Assembly (NCBI GenBank): GCA_930990965.1
Contig: CAKNRQ010000001.1
Location: 124,001 to 188,000 of the forward strand
Length of the DNA stretch: 64,000 nt
Direction: 5' to 3'
Source of the DNA: an uncultured Clostridia bacterium
GTDB lineage: Bacteria; Bacillota; Clostridia; Oscillospirales; Oscillospiraceae
This document shows positions 25,025-33,714 of the stretch, one piece after another. Both the position numbers and the translations under genes were made by a program. The notes beneath the pieces are model-generated. The model was not told where the DNA came from. It did no database searches and worked only from the letters and a program-made list of their open reading frames with translations. The number at the start of each line of letters is the position of its first letter. Within the stretch, counting starts at the first letter, position 1.

Positions 25025-26751
25025 TATATCGTCCAGTTTGCACTTTGCGTTTGCAGCGCACTCATACGGGCGAACTCACCGCCGGCACGCATAAGTTCTG
25101 CGGGAGTTCCTGATTCAGCCACGCATCCGTCCTTTAGCACAACTATCTTGTCCGCACTGGCCACAGTACGCATCCTATGCGCTATTACGAGCACGGTTTT
25201 GTTGCATATAAGCCTTGAGAGAGCCGACTGTATCAGGGTCTCGTTTTCCACATCGAGGCTTGCTGTGGCCTCGTCAAGCAGAATTATAGGCGCGTCTTTC
25301 AAGAAGGCCCTTGCGATGGATATTCTCTGTCTTTCGCCGCCGGAGAGAGTGCAGCCGTTCTCACCGATGTTGCTGTTCCAACCGTCCGGCAGCTTCATGG
25401 CGAACTCCTCACAGTTTGCCAGTTTTGCGGCTGCTATGACCTCGTCGTCACTCGCGTCCTTGCGTCCTATTCTGATGTTCTCCAAAATTGTGTTGTCAAA
25501 AAGCGTAACGTCCTGAAATACTATGGAGTACAGTGACAGCAAGGCTTCCGGGTCAGCTTTCGTTATGTCCATACCCCCTACGCTCACTTTGCCGCGTGTG
25601 GCATCCCAGAATCGCGCTGCCAGGCGCGATACCGTCGTCTTTCCTCCTCCAGACGGTCCGACGAGAGCAGTCACCTCTCCCTGTCTGGCGGTGAAACTCA
25701 CATCATTCAGCACGGTTTCCCCGCTGTTATATTCAAACCCTACGTGATCGAAGACTATATCACAGCCGTCATTTGTAAGTTTATCTGAACCGGTTTGAAC
25801 AGGGCAATCCAGAATTTCGTTCATACGTGCAATGCTTGTGCGCATTGAGATTATAGCCGCGAGGTTTTGCAGGGCGCTCTGCAGCGGGTCGTAAAGCCGA
25901 GAGACAACTAACAGATACATGAAGAAGGTCAACACGTCAAGCGAGCCATCTATCAGCAGTATACCGCCAACCAAGGCGCAGGTGGCTATGCCAAGCTTGA
26001 GTATCAGCGATGCCGACACGACGAAAACGGCGGTGCCAAATTCACTTATAACGGCTCTGTGTTCTACGGCTCGTATTTTCTCAGTCAGCCCCTCCAGGTA
26101 TTTCTCCTCAGCGTTGCAGCTCTTCAGGTCGCGGACCGATTCTATGCACTCCTGTATGCCGTCGGCGCAGGCCAGTTTGGCGGCCATGGACTTTCTGGAA
26201 AACCCCTCCTGAACCTTTGCACTCAGCCAAACTATTGCAAATGACACCGGCAATACCCAGAGGCAGGCAAGCGCCATACGCCAGTCAAAGCAAAAGAGCC
26301 CCAGCGCCACGAGTATGGTAGAGACTATTGCACCGGCAAACTCTGGCACATAGTGTGAAAATACCTGCTCCAAACTTGTGGAATCGGCCATTATAGTGCT
26401 GGTCAAGTCAGCCAGATCACGCTCACCGAAGAAGCTGAGCGGAATACGCCTGAGCTTTTCAGCCAGAGTTATGCGCCTTACTCCACTCTCACGATAAGTG
26501 GCAAAGTAGGTGGCATTGTACTGGAACCAGGTGGTCAAAAAAATGAGGCCTACACACAAAATGCTGCCCGCTATGTATACAGCGGCATGTTCCCTGACTG
26601 TACCAGTCATCAGGTCTCCGACAAGAGTATAAAGCAGTGCTACGGGGAACATAAGCGATATATTCTGCACTGCACAGGCTATGCACCCAATTATCAGATC
26701 CTTCGCGCCCTGTTCAGACAGGGCATATTTGCGCTGCAGCTTAGCTATCAT
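25024..26751 (-). CDS. ABC exporter half-transporter, pair 2, second gene
   Basis: The 575-residue protein has six membrane helices (about residues 20-300) and an ATPase domain with Walker A VGPSGGGKTT, signature TLSGGERQRISIARA, Walker B IILLDEATASLD and switch AHRMRT. All catalytic residues are present. I chose ATG 26751 because AAGGAGGTG is five to six bases upstream; this start overlaps the previous gene by 11 bases. The SGGE-type signature and pairing resemble the IrtAB/YbtPQ branch of exporters that handle siderophores, although many multidrug pairs look alike. The shared GTTAG-N6-CTAAC box upstream of the operon supports a metal link. Confidence 0.9.
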   Translation of the reverse strand: MIAKLQRKYALSEQGAKDLIIGCIACAVQNISLMFPVALLYTLVGDLMTGTVREHAAVYIAGSILCVGLIFLTTWFQYNATYFATYRESGVRRITLAEKLRRIPLSFFGERDLADLTSTIMADSTSLEQVFSHYVPEFAGAIVSTILVALGLFCFDWRMALACLWVLPVSFAIVWLSAKVQEGFSRKSMAAKLACADGIQECIESVRDLKSCNAEEKYLEGLTEKIRAVEHRAVISEFGTAVFVVSASLILKLGIATCALVGGILLIDGSLDVLTFFMYLLVVSRLYDPLQSALQNLAAIISMRTSIARMNEILDCPVQTGSDKLTNDGCDIVFDHVGFEYNSGETVLNDVSFTARQGEVTALVGPSGGGKTTVSRLAARFWDATRGKVSVGGMDITKADPEALLSLYSIVFQDVTLFDNTILENIRIGRKDASDDEVIAAAKLANCEEFAMKLPDGWNSNIGENGCTLSGGERQRISIARAFLKDAPIILLDEATASLDVENETLIQSALSRLICNKTVLVIAHRMRTVASADKIVVLKDGCVAESGTPAELMRAGGEFARMSALQTQSANWTI

Positions 26752-28531
26752 GTCGCACCTCCTTACCCTCGGCTTCAACTTTCCAAAGTGCTGCACTCTT
26801 ATAGTCGTTCCACATTTTTGCAAAGAGTCCGTTTGCAGAGATAAGTGAACTGAAATCCCCGCTCTCGGCGACTTTTCCTTCTTTCAGAACATAGATCCTG
26901 TCTGCTTTTGCTACTGTTGACAAGCGGTGAGCTATCATAATTATCGTGCGCCCACGGCTCATGGCAGTGAAAGCCGACTGTACCCTTGTCTCATTGTCCG
27001 GGTCAGCAAAAGCGGTGGCCTCATCCAGAATGACGACAGGAGAGTCCTTGAGCATTACCCGTGCTATTGCTATGCGCTGCTGTTCGCCGCCGGAGAGATA
27101 TACTCCCTTCGCACCTATCACCGTGTCTACACCATGCGGCAGCTTGGCTATTATATCTGCGCACTGTGCCCGCTCAAGCGCATCCATCACCTCTTCGCGG
27201 CTTGCGGACGGCCGGGCCAGCCGCACGTTCTCCAATACGCTCGCCTTTATCAGACGGCTGTTCTGAAAAACAAACGACACCGTGTCCATAAGTTCTCGTT
27301 TGTCCATGTCCCTCACATCCGCGCCGCCTACAAGTATCCGGCCGGATTTCACATCCCAGAAGCGCGCAATCAGGCTTGCCAGCGTTGACTTGCCGCCGCC
27401 GCTCGGGCCTACCAGCGCTATCGTCTCTCCCGGACGGGCTGATATGCTCACGCCGCTGAGCGCATTTTTCTCTCCGTCATAGCTGAACGTCACGTCTTCC
27501 ACTAACACAGAGCCATCTGCCGGGTGGCGGGTATGGGCGCTGCGTTCCAGCGGCCTGGCGTCCATAATCTGATCTATCCTCCGGAGCGCATCGTCAACTA
27601 TCATGGCATTCTCACTTTGGAACATAATTCTCGTGAGCGTCACTGAAATTATAGGCGTGATGATGATATAAAAGAGCATATCCAGCAGGAATTCTGCGTC
27701 ATATGTCCCTCGCGTAAAGAGCAGCGCACCAGCTATAAGAAAGACAAACACGCCGTTTACTGCCGCCGTATAGCACATCATTGGCATACGAAGCTGCTTA
27801 GTATATGCTATTACCCATACGCCGTAACGCTCTATTGATTCTTTGAAGCGCTTAAACGAAAACACCGTCTGGCCGAAAGTCTTTACTACGGCAATGCCAC
27901 GCACATATTCGACAGCTTCATTTGACATGTCTTCAAGCGCGTTGGTGTACTCAGCCATTTTGCGCTGCATCTCTTTGCCCGTCATAGCCATCATGATGGC
28001 AAAGGCCAGCAGTACAGGTACCAAGCTGAGCAAACCAAGCCGCCAGTCAAAAATAAGCAAAAGCACAAGTAAACCGCACGGTGTAGCTATGGCCCCGGCT
28101 TTGTCCGGAAGCTGGTGCGCCAGGTATGTCTCCGTCGCCGCCGATGACTCGTTGACTATCTTGCGCAACCGCCCACTTCCGAACTCCTCAGCGAACCCCA
28201 GCGGCAGCTGTACAATGCGTTCCATAGTCCCGATGCGTATATTCGTGGCGACCCGGAAAGCTGCAATGTGCGAGCACATGAGTGCTGCAATGTATATTAT
28301 CACACTGAGAACTGCAAACAGTACGGCCATCCACCCCATTTGCTCTATGCCCACGGCTGCGGAAAAGTCCGGCTGAACACGCAGAACTTCCCTTATAATT
28401 CTCCATATGTACCAAAAAGGCACAAGCGCCACCAGAGCGCTAACTGCCGAGAGTATCCACGACAGTATAGTCAGGTATTTGTATCCTCCCGCGTATTCCA
28501 TCAGCCGCGAGAGGTTCGACGGCTTTTTCAC
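26741..28531 (-). CDS. ABC exporter half-transporter, pair 2, first gene
   Basis: The 596-residue protein has six membrane helices (about 20-300) and an ATPase domain with Walker A VGPSGGGKSTLAS, signature YLSGGEQQRIAIARV, Walker B VVILDEATAFADPDN and switch AHRLSTVAKAD. All catalytic residues are intact, in contrast to the asymmetric first exporter of this window. The start is GTG with GGAGGG six bases upstream. It is transcribed in the same direction as the TetR gene 65 bp upstream. The gap carries two inverted repeats, one shared with the flavodoxin and HMA operons. Confidence 0.9.
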   Translation of the reverse strand: MKKPSNLSRLMEYAGGYKYLTILSWILSAVSALVALVPFWYIWRIIREVLRVQPDFSAAVGIEQMGWMAVLFAVLSVIIYIAALMCSHIAAFRVATNIRIGTMERIVQLPLGFAEEFGSGRLRKIVNESSAATETYLAHQLPDKAGAIATPCGLLVLLLIFDWRLGLLSLVPVLLAFAIMMAMTGKEMQRKMAEYTNALEDMSNEAVEYVRGIAVVKTFGQTVFSFKRFKESIERYGVWVIAYTKQLRMPMMCYTAAVNGVFVFLIAGALLFTRGTYDAEFLLDMLFYIIITPIISVTLTRIMFQSENAMIVDDALRRIDQIMDARPLERSAHTRHPADGSVLVEDVTFSYDGEKNALSGVSISARPGETIALVGPSGGGKSTLASLIARFWDVKSGRILVGGADVRDMDKRELMDTVSFVFQNSRLIKASVLENVRLARPSASREEVMDALERAQCADIIAKLPHGVDTVIGAKGVYLSGGEQQRIAIARVMLKDSPVVILDEATAFADPDNETRVQSAFTAMSRGRTIIMIAHRLSTVAKADRIYVLKEGKVAESGDFSSLISANGLFAKMWNDYKSAALWKVEAEGKEVRHDS

Positions 28532-28543
28532 GTTTTTCCCTCC

Positions 28544-28574
28544 TGTTATAACAAATTAGTTAGTTGTTACTAAC
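28544..28574. promoter_or_regulatory. Two inverted repeats upstream of ABC pair 2, including the GTTAG-N6-CTAAC box
   Basis: GTTAGTTGTTACTAAC (28559-28574) is a perfect 6-bp-arm dyad of the 16-bp type seen at three other places. TGTTATAACA (28544-28553) is a second palindrome using the same half-sites (TGTTAT, ATAACA) as the TetR-gene operator at 29219. A possible -10 TATATT on the minus strand is at 28578-28583, with no good -35. Confidence 0.6.
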
Positions 28575-28596
28575 TTTAATATATGAAAATATGGGC

Positions 28597-29202
28597 TCAA
28601 AGGCCCATAATTTTCAACCAGCCTGCGGTGAAAAATTCTCGTAACTGACGCGAGTACTCATATGCCTGTTCCCTGCTCATGTCGTGCAGCGCAATTTCCA
28701 TGAATCCGGTGAACATTGAGCTGACCATAATGTGTTCCAGCATAGGAGATACGCTGCCATGTCCCTCCTCCATCCCGTCCAGGACGGACATAAACTCGTC
28801 TGTGGCCTGCACTTCTATAGCCGCCATTTTGTCAATTATATGGTCAAAGCGTGTACCATCGCTGCATTGCAGGATAAGTCTGAATTTGTCGCGCCTGTCA
28901 AGCATGTAATCCACTGCCCACTCCATATATTCACGGCTGGACACTCCCACATGATTCTTCTGCTGCTCTGGGGAAAGACGTTTGAAGGAATTCTGGGCTT
29001 CGTTAAAGTTTCCCATAAAGGTATCGTATGTCTCTCCTACCAGCTCTTCAAACATACCTTCCTTACCGCCAAAGCAGCCATAGACAGCACCCGTCGTCAC
29101 TCCCGCCGCCGCAGCTATGCGTCTGAGTGAGGCGCCCCTGTATCCATGGAGCAGGAACTCTCTCTGGGCCGCATCCAGCAGCCGTTCTCTGGTACCGTAC
29201 AA
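28597..29202 (-). CDS. TetR/AcrR-family regulator of ABC pair 2
   Basis: The protein is about 201 residues with an N-terminal TetR domain: TRERLLDAAQREFLLHGYRG, then the helix-turn-helix LRRIAAAAGVTTGAVYGCFG and GKEGMFEEL. The C-terminal domain is helical. I favour TTG 29202 as start: AAGGGG lies nine bases before it. The in-frame ATG at 29220 has no ribosome site and falls inside the operator, only about eight bases after the predicted transcription start. The gene is followed by a weak hairpin at its stop and by the ABC genes it probably controls. Confidence 0.85.
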   Translation of the reverse strand: MYGTRERLLDAAQREFLLHGYRGASLRRIAAAAGVTTGAVYGCFGGKEGMFEELVGETYDTFMGNFNEAQNSFKRLSPEQQKNHVGVSSREYMEWAVDYMLDRRDKFRLILQCSDGTRFDHIIDKMAAIEVQATDEFMSVLDGMEEGHGSVSPMLEHIMVSSMFTGFMEIALHDMSREQAYEYSRQLREFFTAGWLKIMGL

Positions 29203-29218
29203 GAGCCATCGCCCCTTC

Positions 29219-29263
29219 ATATAACACTGTTATATTGATACCACTGCAAGTGCCGCAAGTCAA
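29219..29263 (-). promoter_or_regulatory. Promoter and palindromic operator of the TetR gene
   Basis: On the minus strand TTGACT (29258-29263), 17-bp spacer, TATCAA (29235-29240). The perfect 17-bp palindrome ATATAACACTGTTATAT (29219-29235) adjoins the -10 and covers the start site, a typical self-repression layout. Confidence 0.8.
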
Positions 29264-29291
29264 GTCGGAATCGGACATTAATCTTGTATGG

Positions 29292-29321
29292 GCATATACC
29301 GGCGTCCTGGCGGCATATAAT
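29292..29321 (+). promoter_or_regulatory. Predicted sigma-E-type promoter of spoIIID
   Basis: GCATATA (29292-29298), a 15-bp spacer and CATATAAT (29314-29321) fit the mother-cell sigma-E consensus (about TCATATT, then CATACAAT). spoIIID is a known sigma-E target in Bacillus subtilis. Confidence 0.65.
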
Positions 29322-29349
29322 TCACCACGAAATGCCGGGAGTGGTGTAA

Positions 29350-29607
29350 ATGAGGACAGACATAGCCGAGCGCGCCGTAAGACTTGCCGAGTACATAACG
29401 GAAAATCACGCGACGGTGCGCGCCGCTGCCAAGCGGTTTGGCGTCTCAAAGTCTACCGTACACAAAGACGTGACTGAACGGCTTGAAGAGGTCAGTCCGG
29501 AGCTCTATACAAAGGTTCGGGCCCTGCTTGAACTGAACAAAGCCGAGCGGCATATACGCGGCGGGATGGCAACAAGGGATAAGTTCAAAAAGCGCAAGGG
29601 GCCATAA
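29350..29607 (+). CDS. spoIIID: Sporulation transcriptional regulator SpoIIID
   Basis: The 85-residue protein matches SpoIIID nearly end to end: AERAVRLAEYITENHATVRA, then the helix-turn-helix AKRFGVSKSTVHKDVTERL, and the C-terminal basic tail GGMATRDKFKKRK. It is the mother-cell DNA-binding regulator that tunes sigma-E genes and prepares the switch to sigma-K during endospore formation. Its presence shows the organism has sporulation genes. A short leader with GGGAG precedes the ATG and a sigma-E-like promoter lies upstream. It is monocistronic, with a terminator overlapping its end. Confidence 0.96.
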   Translation: MRTDIAERAVRLAEYITENHATVRAAAKRFGVSKSTVHKDVTERLEEVSPELYTKVRALLELNKAERHIRGGMATRDKFKKRKGP

Positions 29608-29624
29608 GGCCTCTTGCGCTTTTG
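29588..29624. terminator. Terminator overlapping the spoIIID stop
   Basis: AAAAGCGCAAGGGGCC/GGCCTCTTGCGCTTTT forms a long stem around CATAA. It also lies between convergent spoIIID and the carbohydrate-binding lipoprotein gene. Confidence 0.8.
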
Positions 29625-29630
29625 ATTGCT

Positions 29631-31121
29631 TTATATGTTTGGTTCCTGTGGGAGCTCCTGACCGGGCTCCGTCGGCATATTTCCAACCGGCCCGCCAGGG
29701 GCATTATTCTGCTGCTCTATAAGCCCCTCAAGCCAGGTTCGTATTTCGTCCGGCACGTCGGTTGCGGTGCTCAGCCACTCCTCAAGGCCGCTGGGTATCT
29801 CCATCATCTGCATGTTTCCGCGTCCCATGTCTGGTGGAGCGCCGGCGCCTTCATCAGAGGTTTGGCACACTTCGCCGTTCACTGTGAGCGTATAGTCTCC
29901 GTCGCTGCTCAGGTCCTCAGAAGAAAGCAGCAGGCACTGCGCTGCCTTAGGCGCGGTGAAAGAAAAGAGTACGCTACCCTCAGCGTCTGTGAGTTTCACT
30001 TCACTGTCCTCAGATACGGCCGCGGCCTCAACCCGCAGTGCCAAATACCGCTGCTGTGACTCTTCGGATATAGCGTCGAGCATACTTCCTGTGCCAATAG
30101 CCGTACCACCGTTCAGAACTATGTCTAAAGTCGCATCCAGGCCGCTGTCACCGCTTGTGCTGTTGGCGCTTGCAAAGACGTAGCCGCCGTTTATGACCAG
30201 CCAGCCGTTCGAGTCTATGCCGTCGCCCTCGCTGCCCAGGCCGGCGTTAATATTGACTGTGCCGCCGTTTATCGTTGTGACCGAGACGTTGTCCTCGTTC
30301 GTATTGATGCCGTCGTTGCCGGACTCTATGTTTATCACACCGCCGTTTATGGTCAGGTGCATCTCTGTGTCCAGGCCCTCGTTGTCGCCAACAATATTCA
30401 GCACACCATCGCCCAGGGTTTCCCCAGAGATGTTCATGCTCATTTTGCTGTAGAAAGCGCCGTCATACTTGTGGAGTTTATCCGTAGTTCCCTCTTCGTA
30501 AATTCTTGCTACATACGAACCGGTGAAGTTGTTCTCGCTTCCGTCAGCGATTATGACATTTGCGCCTGCGGCAGAGGTGTCCACTTCCCAGGAGGCCGTC
30601 TCCTCATCGGCACTTGAGCACTCGTAGACGTTGTAGAATATGAGCGCCGGGGCCACTGTGCAGGTTACAGATACTCCGTCCAGTATAAGTGTGACTACAG
30701 CTTCCGGGTCGTCTTTGGCTTCTTCACCCAGATCTACGGCAAGCTGTCCCTGAGACAGTGTGCCGCTGACTCTGTATGTACCGGCTGTGCGTATGGTAAC
30801 AACAGTGTGAGCCGCCGCTTCGCCTGCGCCGTGTTCATCATCGGCGCCGCCCTCGCCGTAGTCCGAACCCTGCCCGGCTTCGTAGTACACTATGTCGTGA
30901 CTCACCGTCACGTCTCCGGGATCCTCTTCAGATATAGTTATCCTGTCCAGGCTAATCCCGTCGTCAGACAGGACAAGCTCATGCTCCTCCGCACTGTTCT
31001 GTATTGTCTCTGCTGTATCGGGCGTAGGCGTTGTTGTCGTGCTCTGTGTCCCGCATGCTGCCAGTGTCAACGCGAAGGCTGCCACAACGGCCAGAGATAG
31101 TCCGCGCTTTGCAGTGTTCAT
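29631..31121 (-). CDS. Cthe_2159-like carbohydrate-binding lipoprotein
   Basis: The 496-residue protein starts with a lipoprotein signal (lipobox LAAC near residue 22), then a low-complexity Thr/Pro linker. The core has the right-handed beta-helix rungs of the carbohydrate-binding family PF14262 (Cthe_2159): GTYRVSGTLSQGQLAVDLG, VIIADGSENNFTG, YSKMSMNISG, GINTNEDNVSVTTINGGTVN and GDGIDSNGWLVINGGYVFAS. Cthe_2159 binds polygalacturonic acid. The C-terminus is Pro/Gly/Met-rich and probably disordered. It should face outside, anchored to the membrane. The ligand here is not proven. Confidence 0.88.
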   Translation of the reverse strand: MNTAKRGLSLAVVAAFALTLAACGTQSTTTTPTPDTAETIQNSAEEHELVLSDDGISLDRITISEEDPGDVTVSHDIVYYEAGQGSDYGEGGADDEHGAGEAAAHTVVTIRTAGTYRVSGTLSQGQLAVDLGEEAKDDPEAVVTLILDGVSVTCTVAPALIFYNVYECSSADEETASWEVDTSAAGANVIIADGSENNFTGSYVARIYEEGTTDKLHKYDGAFYSKMSMNISGETLGDGVLNIVGDNEGLDTEMHLTINGGVINIESGNDGINTNEDNVSVTTINGGTVNINAGLGSEGDGIDSNGWLVINGGYVFASANSTSGDSGLDATLDIVLNGGTAIGTGSMLDAISEESQQRYLALRVEAAAVSEDSEVKLTDAEGSVLFSFTAPKAAQCLLLSSEDLSSDGDYTLTVNGEVCQTSDEGAGAPPDMGRGNMQMMEIPSGLEEWLSTATDVPDEIRTWLEGLIEQQNNAPGGPVGNMPTEPGQELPQEPNI

Positions 31122-31239
31122 TCATATAGCTCCTTTGCTCCGGATGCGGATATTTTACGCTTGCGCGGCTCAATTTAGGTGAAAATTTATACTCTTATTT
31201 GTAAATATTGTGTAAATTGGTTGCTGCTGCATGTTTCAA

Positions 31240-31977
31240 TCAATACACGCGCACAGTTGCACGCACCCGCCCTTTTCGTGTCTCTCCGGACTCCCCGTCG
31301 AACGCGAAGCGGCCATAACCGCGCACGGAGATGATGTCGCCCGCCTTCGCTGCCATAGACGGAGAGCGCGCGGGCAGGGAGTTTACCAGCACGAGTTCTT
31401 TCTCGAAGAGCTTCTGCGCCTCGCCGCGTGAGAGCTTGTACACGGCGGCCACCAGGGCGTCGAGCCGCGGCGACTGTACCGTCACGCTGCTCACACGGGG
31501 CTCTGGCGCGGCTACGACATTGCCGGCCTCGCAGGGGCGCACTTTTATTCTGGTGCGGCGCACTTCATTGAGTTGATCCGAAATATACGGAGCTATAGAG
31601 TCAAGGCAAAACAGGTATGCCTTTTTGCCGTCTATTACTATGTCGCCCGTAGTCTCGCGCTTAATGCCCAGTGCCATCAGCGCGCCGAGATAATCGCGGT
31701 ACGTGAGCGTTTCAGCGAACTTCTCATTGGCCGGGACGAGCTCCAGGCACACCACTCTGCTCTCCCACTCGCAGCCGTCCCAGGGCAGGAACACTGCGCA
31801 GCGGCGCTCTGCCTCTGGATAGCCTCCGTCGAAGACTTGTGCGCCGAGACGCATGCGCGTAAGTTCAAGCTGTTCTGCCGGGGTCAGGAAGTCGCTCTCT
31901 ACAGGTATACCGCGCCGCTCAGAGCGTTTTGCCAGCTCCATGAGGCGCTTTTTTGTGAGTTCGAGTTCATTTTCCAT
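31240..31977 (-). CDS. YlmH-type S4-domain RNA-binding protein
   Basis: The 245-residue protein resembles YlmH: N-terminal helical part, a middle alpha/beta domain (YRDYLGALMALGIKRETTGD, with IVIDGKKAYLFC) and a C-terminal S4 RNA-binding domain at about 175-230 (RLDALVAAVYKLSRGEAQKL, ELVLVNSLPARS, AGDIISVRGYGRF). YlmH is linked to the division/DivIVA cluster and to rescue of stalled ribosome subunits in other Firmicutes; here it stands alone. The start is ATG 31977: the -10 box ends seven bases before it, leaving no 5' leader. An ATG six bases upstream is in frame but would lie before the transcription start. Confidence 0.88.
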   Translation of the reverse strand: MENELELTKKRLMELAKRSERRGIPVESDFLTPAEQLELTRMRLGAQVFDGGYPEAERRCAVFLPWDGCEWESRVVCLELVPANEKFAETLTYRDYLGALMALGIKRETTGDIVIDGKKAYLFCLDSIAPYISDQLNEVRRTRIKVRPCEAGNVVAAPEPRVSSVTVQSPRLDALVAAVYKLSRGEAQKLFEKELVLVNSLPARSPSMAAKAGDIISVRGYGRFAFDGESGETRKGRVRATVRVY

Positions 31978-31983
31978 GCGCAT

Positions 31984-32012
31984 AGTATAAGTCTTAACAG
32001 CATGTCAGTCAA
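31984..32012 (-). promoter_or_regulatory. Consensus promoter placed for a leaderless ylmH mRNA
   Basis: On the minus strand TTGACT (32007-32012), 17-bp spacer, TATACT (31984-31989). The expected +1 is the A of the ATG at 31977, and no Shine-Dalgarno sequence is present. Confidence 0.7.
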
Positions 32013-32056
32013 GTTCCTGACGGCGGCGCATATAATCGCACGAGGGGGGTGTGCGC

Positions 32057-33397
32057 ATGGAGGCATTGGAGCGCGTGGCATCAGAGGTGTGGGGTCCTGT
32101 GGCGCTGGCAGTTTTCTCGCTTGCAGGACTTTATATGACATACATGAGCGGCGGGATACAGTTTGTACGCTTTGGCCGCTGCATCGGAGGCACGCTCAAA
32201 AACATGACGCGCGGAGGCGGCCAGGGCGGCATGTCCGGCTTTCAAGCTCTCTCAACGGCGCTCGGCGGCACTGTCGGTACCGGCAATGTGGCGGGGGTGA
32301 CACTGGCTCTGGCAATGGGAGGGCCCGGAGTGCTCTTTTGGATGTGGGTCTCGGCTTTCATCGGCATGGCTACCAAGTATTCGGAAGTACTTCTCGCCGT
32401 CAAATTCCGCGTCCGCAACGCCGCCGGAGAGAGGGCAGGTGGACCTATGTACTACATAAGGGACGGTCTTAGCAAAGCCTGGAGGCCCCTGGCGTACATC
32501 TTCGCACTCGCCGGGGCGCTGGCGGCCTTTGGCATGGGCAGCGCCGTTCCGTCCGGCGAGATACGATCTGCGCTCTCCACGCTTTGCACCGAGGTCAACG
32601 TAAACGTTGGCGACGATTTTCCCCTGGCCATCGGGCTTGTGGTTGCCATCCTGTCCGCTGCGGTATTGCTGGGCGGCGCAAGCAGGCTGGGGTCTGTCAC
32701 GGGACTTCTGGTGCCTTTCATGAGTCTGGCTTACATCGCAGCCTGCGTGGCCGTACTATGCGTCAACTGCGACAAGATACTGCTGTGCATTAAAGAGATC
32801 GTTACCTCTGCCCTTGAGCCCCGAGCAGCTCTCGGCGCCTGTGCCGCCTGGGGTTTCAGGCGGGGCACTTTCTCCAACGAGGCCGGGCTCGGCTCCTCGC
32901 CCATGGCCCACGCCGCCTCCACTGAGCGTGACTGCGTGCGTCAGGGCATGGCCGGTGTATTTGAGGTTTTCGCAGACACCATAGTCATATGCACGCTCAC
33001 CGGCCTGACTTTGCTCGTCACGGACGTCATCGGCACCGGCGAACCCACAACGCAGTTAAACGTGGCCTCTTTTGCAGGCGTGTTCGGCGGTACAGCCAGC
33101 GCGGCTATTATCGCTGTGAGTATTGCGCTCTTTGCCTTCTCCTCGCTTTTGAGTTGGGGATTTTATGGGGCCTGCTGCTGCGAATTCTTATTCGGCGCCC
33201 GCTCGCTTACAGTGTACAGAGTTCTCTTCTGCTCTGCCGCCGTAATTGGAGCCGTGGCCAAGCTGGACGTGGTCTGGCTGCTGTCGGACGTATTGAACGC
33301 CTTCATGGCCGCGCCCAATCTGATTGCCCTCGTCGCGCTCTCAGGTACAGTACGCCGTGAAACGAGGCAGTATTTCAACAGTAAAAAGGGAGCCTGA
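32057..33397 (+). CDS. Sodium:alanine (AGCS) symporter
   Basis: The 446-residue carrier is an AGCS member (PF01235) that imports alanine or glycine with Na+. About 10-11 membrane helices are seen. Family signatures: FQALSTALGGTVGTGNVAGV at about residues 63-82 (Na+/substrate site), AGGPMYYIRDGL, and GFRRGTFSNEAGLGSSPMAH in the middle. The start is ATG 32057, with GAGGGGGG ahead; an in-frame GTG at 32051 lies too close to that site. It is divergent from ylmH and ends in a terminator. Confidence 0.93.
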   Translation: MEALERVASEVWGPVALAVFSLAGLYMTYMSGGIQFVRFGRCIGGTLKNMTRGGGQGGMSGFQALSTALGGTVGTGNVAGVTLALAMGGPGVLFWMWVSAFIGMATKYSEVLLAVKFRVRNAAGERAGGPMYYIRDGLSKAWRPLAYIFALAGALAAFGMGSAVPSGEIRSALSTLCTEVNVNVGDDFPLAIGLVVAILSAAVLLGGASRLGSVTGLLVPFMSLAYIAACVAVLCVNCDKILLCIKEIVTSALEPRAALGACAAWGFRRGTFSNEAGLGSSPMAHAASTERDCVRQGMAGVFEVFADTIVICTLTGLTLLVTDVIGTGEPTTQLNVASFAGVFGGTASAAIIAVSIALFAFSSLLSWGFYGACCCEFLFGARSLTVYRVLFCSAAVIGAVAKLDVVWLLSDVLNAFMAAPNLIALVALSGTVRRETRQYFNSKKGA

Positions 33398-33411
33398 ACG
33401 GCTCCCTTTTA
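33383..33411 (+). terminator. Terminator overlapping the AGCS stop codon
   Basis: AAAAGGGAGCC, loop TGAAC carrying the stop, GGCTCCCTTTT, then ACG. Confidence 0.8.
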
Positions 33412-33424
33412 CGTTTGCAAATAT

Positions 33425-33625
33425 TCAGTCTTCCCTCTCGAATATGAAGTCCATCGCAGTTATCAGTCCGTAGTTGCTGAAATCGGTAGGCACCCAGCCC
33501 TTGTAGGTCCAACCGTCAAGGGACATTCGCCTTATGATGTCCCTGTAGTTCTCCCCTTCGTACTCCTTCCAGACATTTTCAAGCTTGTACTGTTTGAACT
33601 TCACGCTCACAAACTCGTACCTCAA
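33425..33625 (-). CDS. Small DUF4177-like protein
   Basis: The 66-residue product (RYEFVSVKFKQYKLENVWKE, DGWTYKGWVPTD, ITAMDFIFERED) has the compact beta-alpha-beta pattern of DUF4177-like small proteins: an aromatic strand, a helix, a 'GW' turn and a final strand. The start is a TTG with GGGAGGTG seven bases before; an upstream ATG at 33667 has no site and would add non-conserved residues. Function unknown. Confidence 0.65.
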   Translation of the reverse strand: MRYEFVSVKFKQYKLENVWKEYEGENYRDIIRRMSLDGWTYKGWVPTDFSNYGLITAMDFIFERED

Positions 33626-33714
33626 CTCGCACACCTCCCATGCATGTATGTTAACATGGGAAAGCATATAAAGCCAGAACTATTTTACCCTCTTGCAACT
33701 TCCGGATGTTAAAT

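Noticed and set aside
24825..25061. 78-codon minus-strand frame
   Set aside because: It runs through a terminator and a promoter, has no ribosome site and no recognisable pattern.
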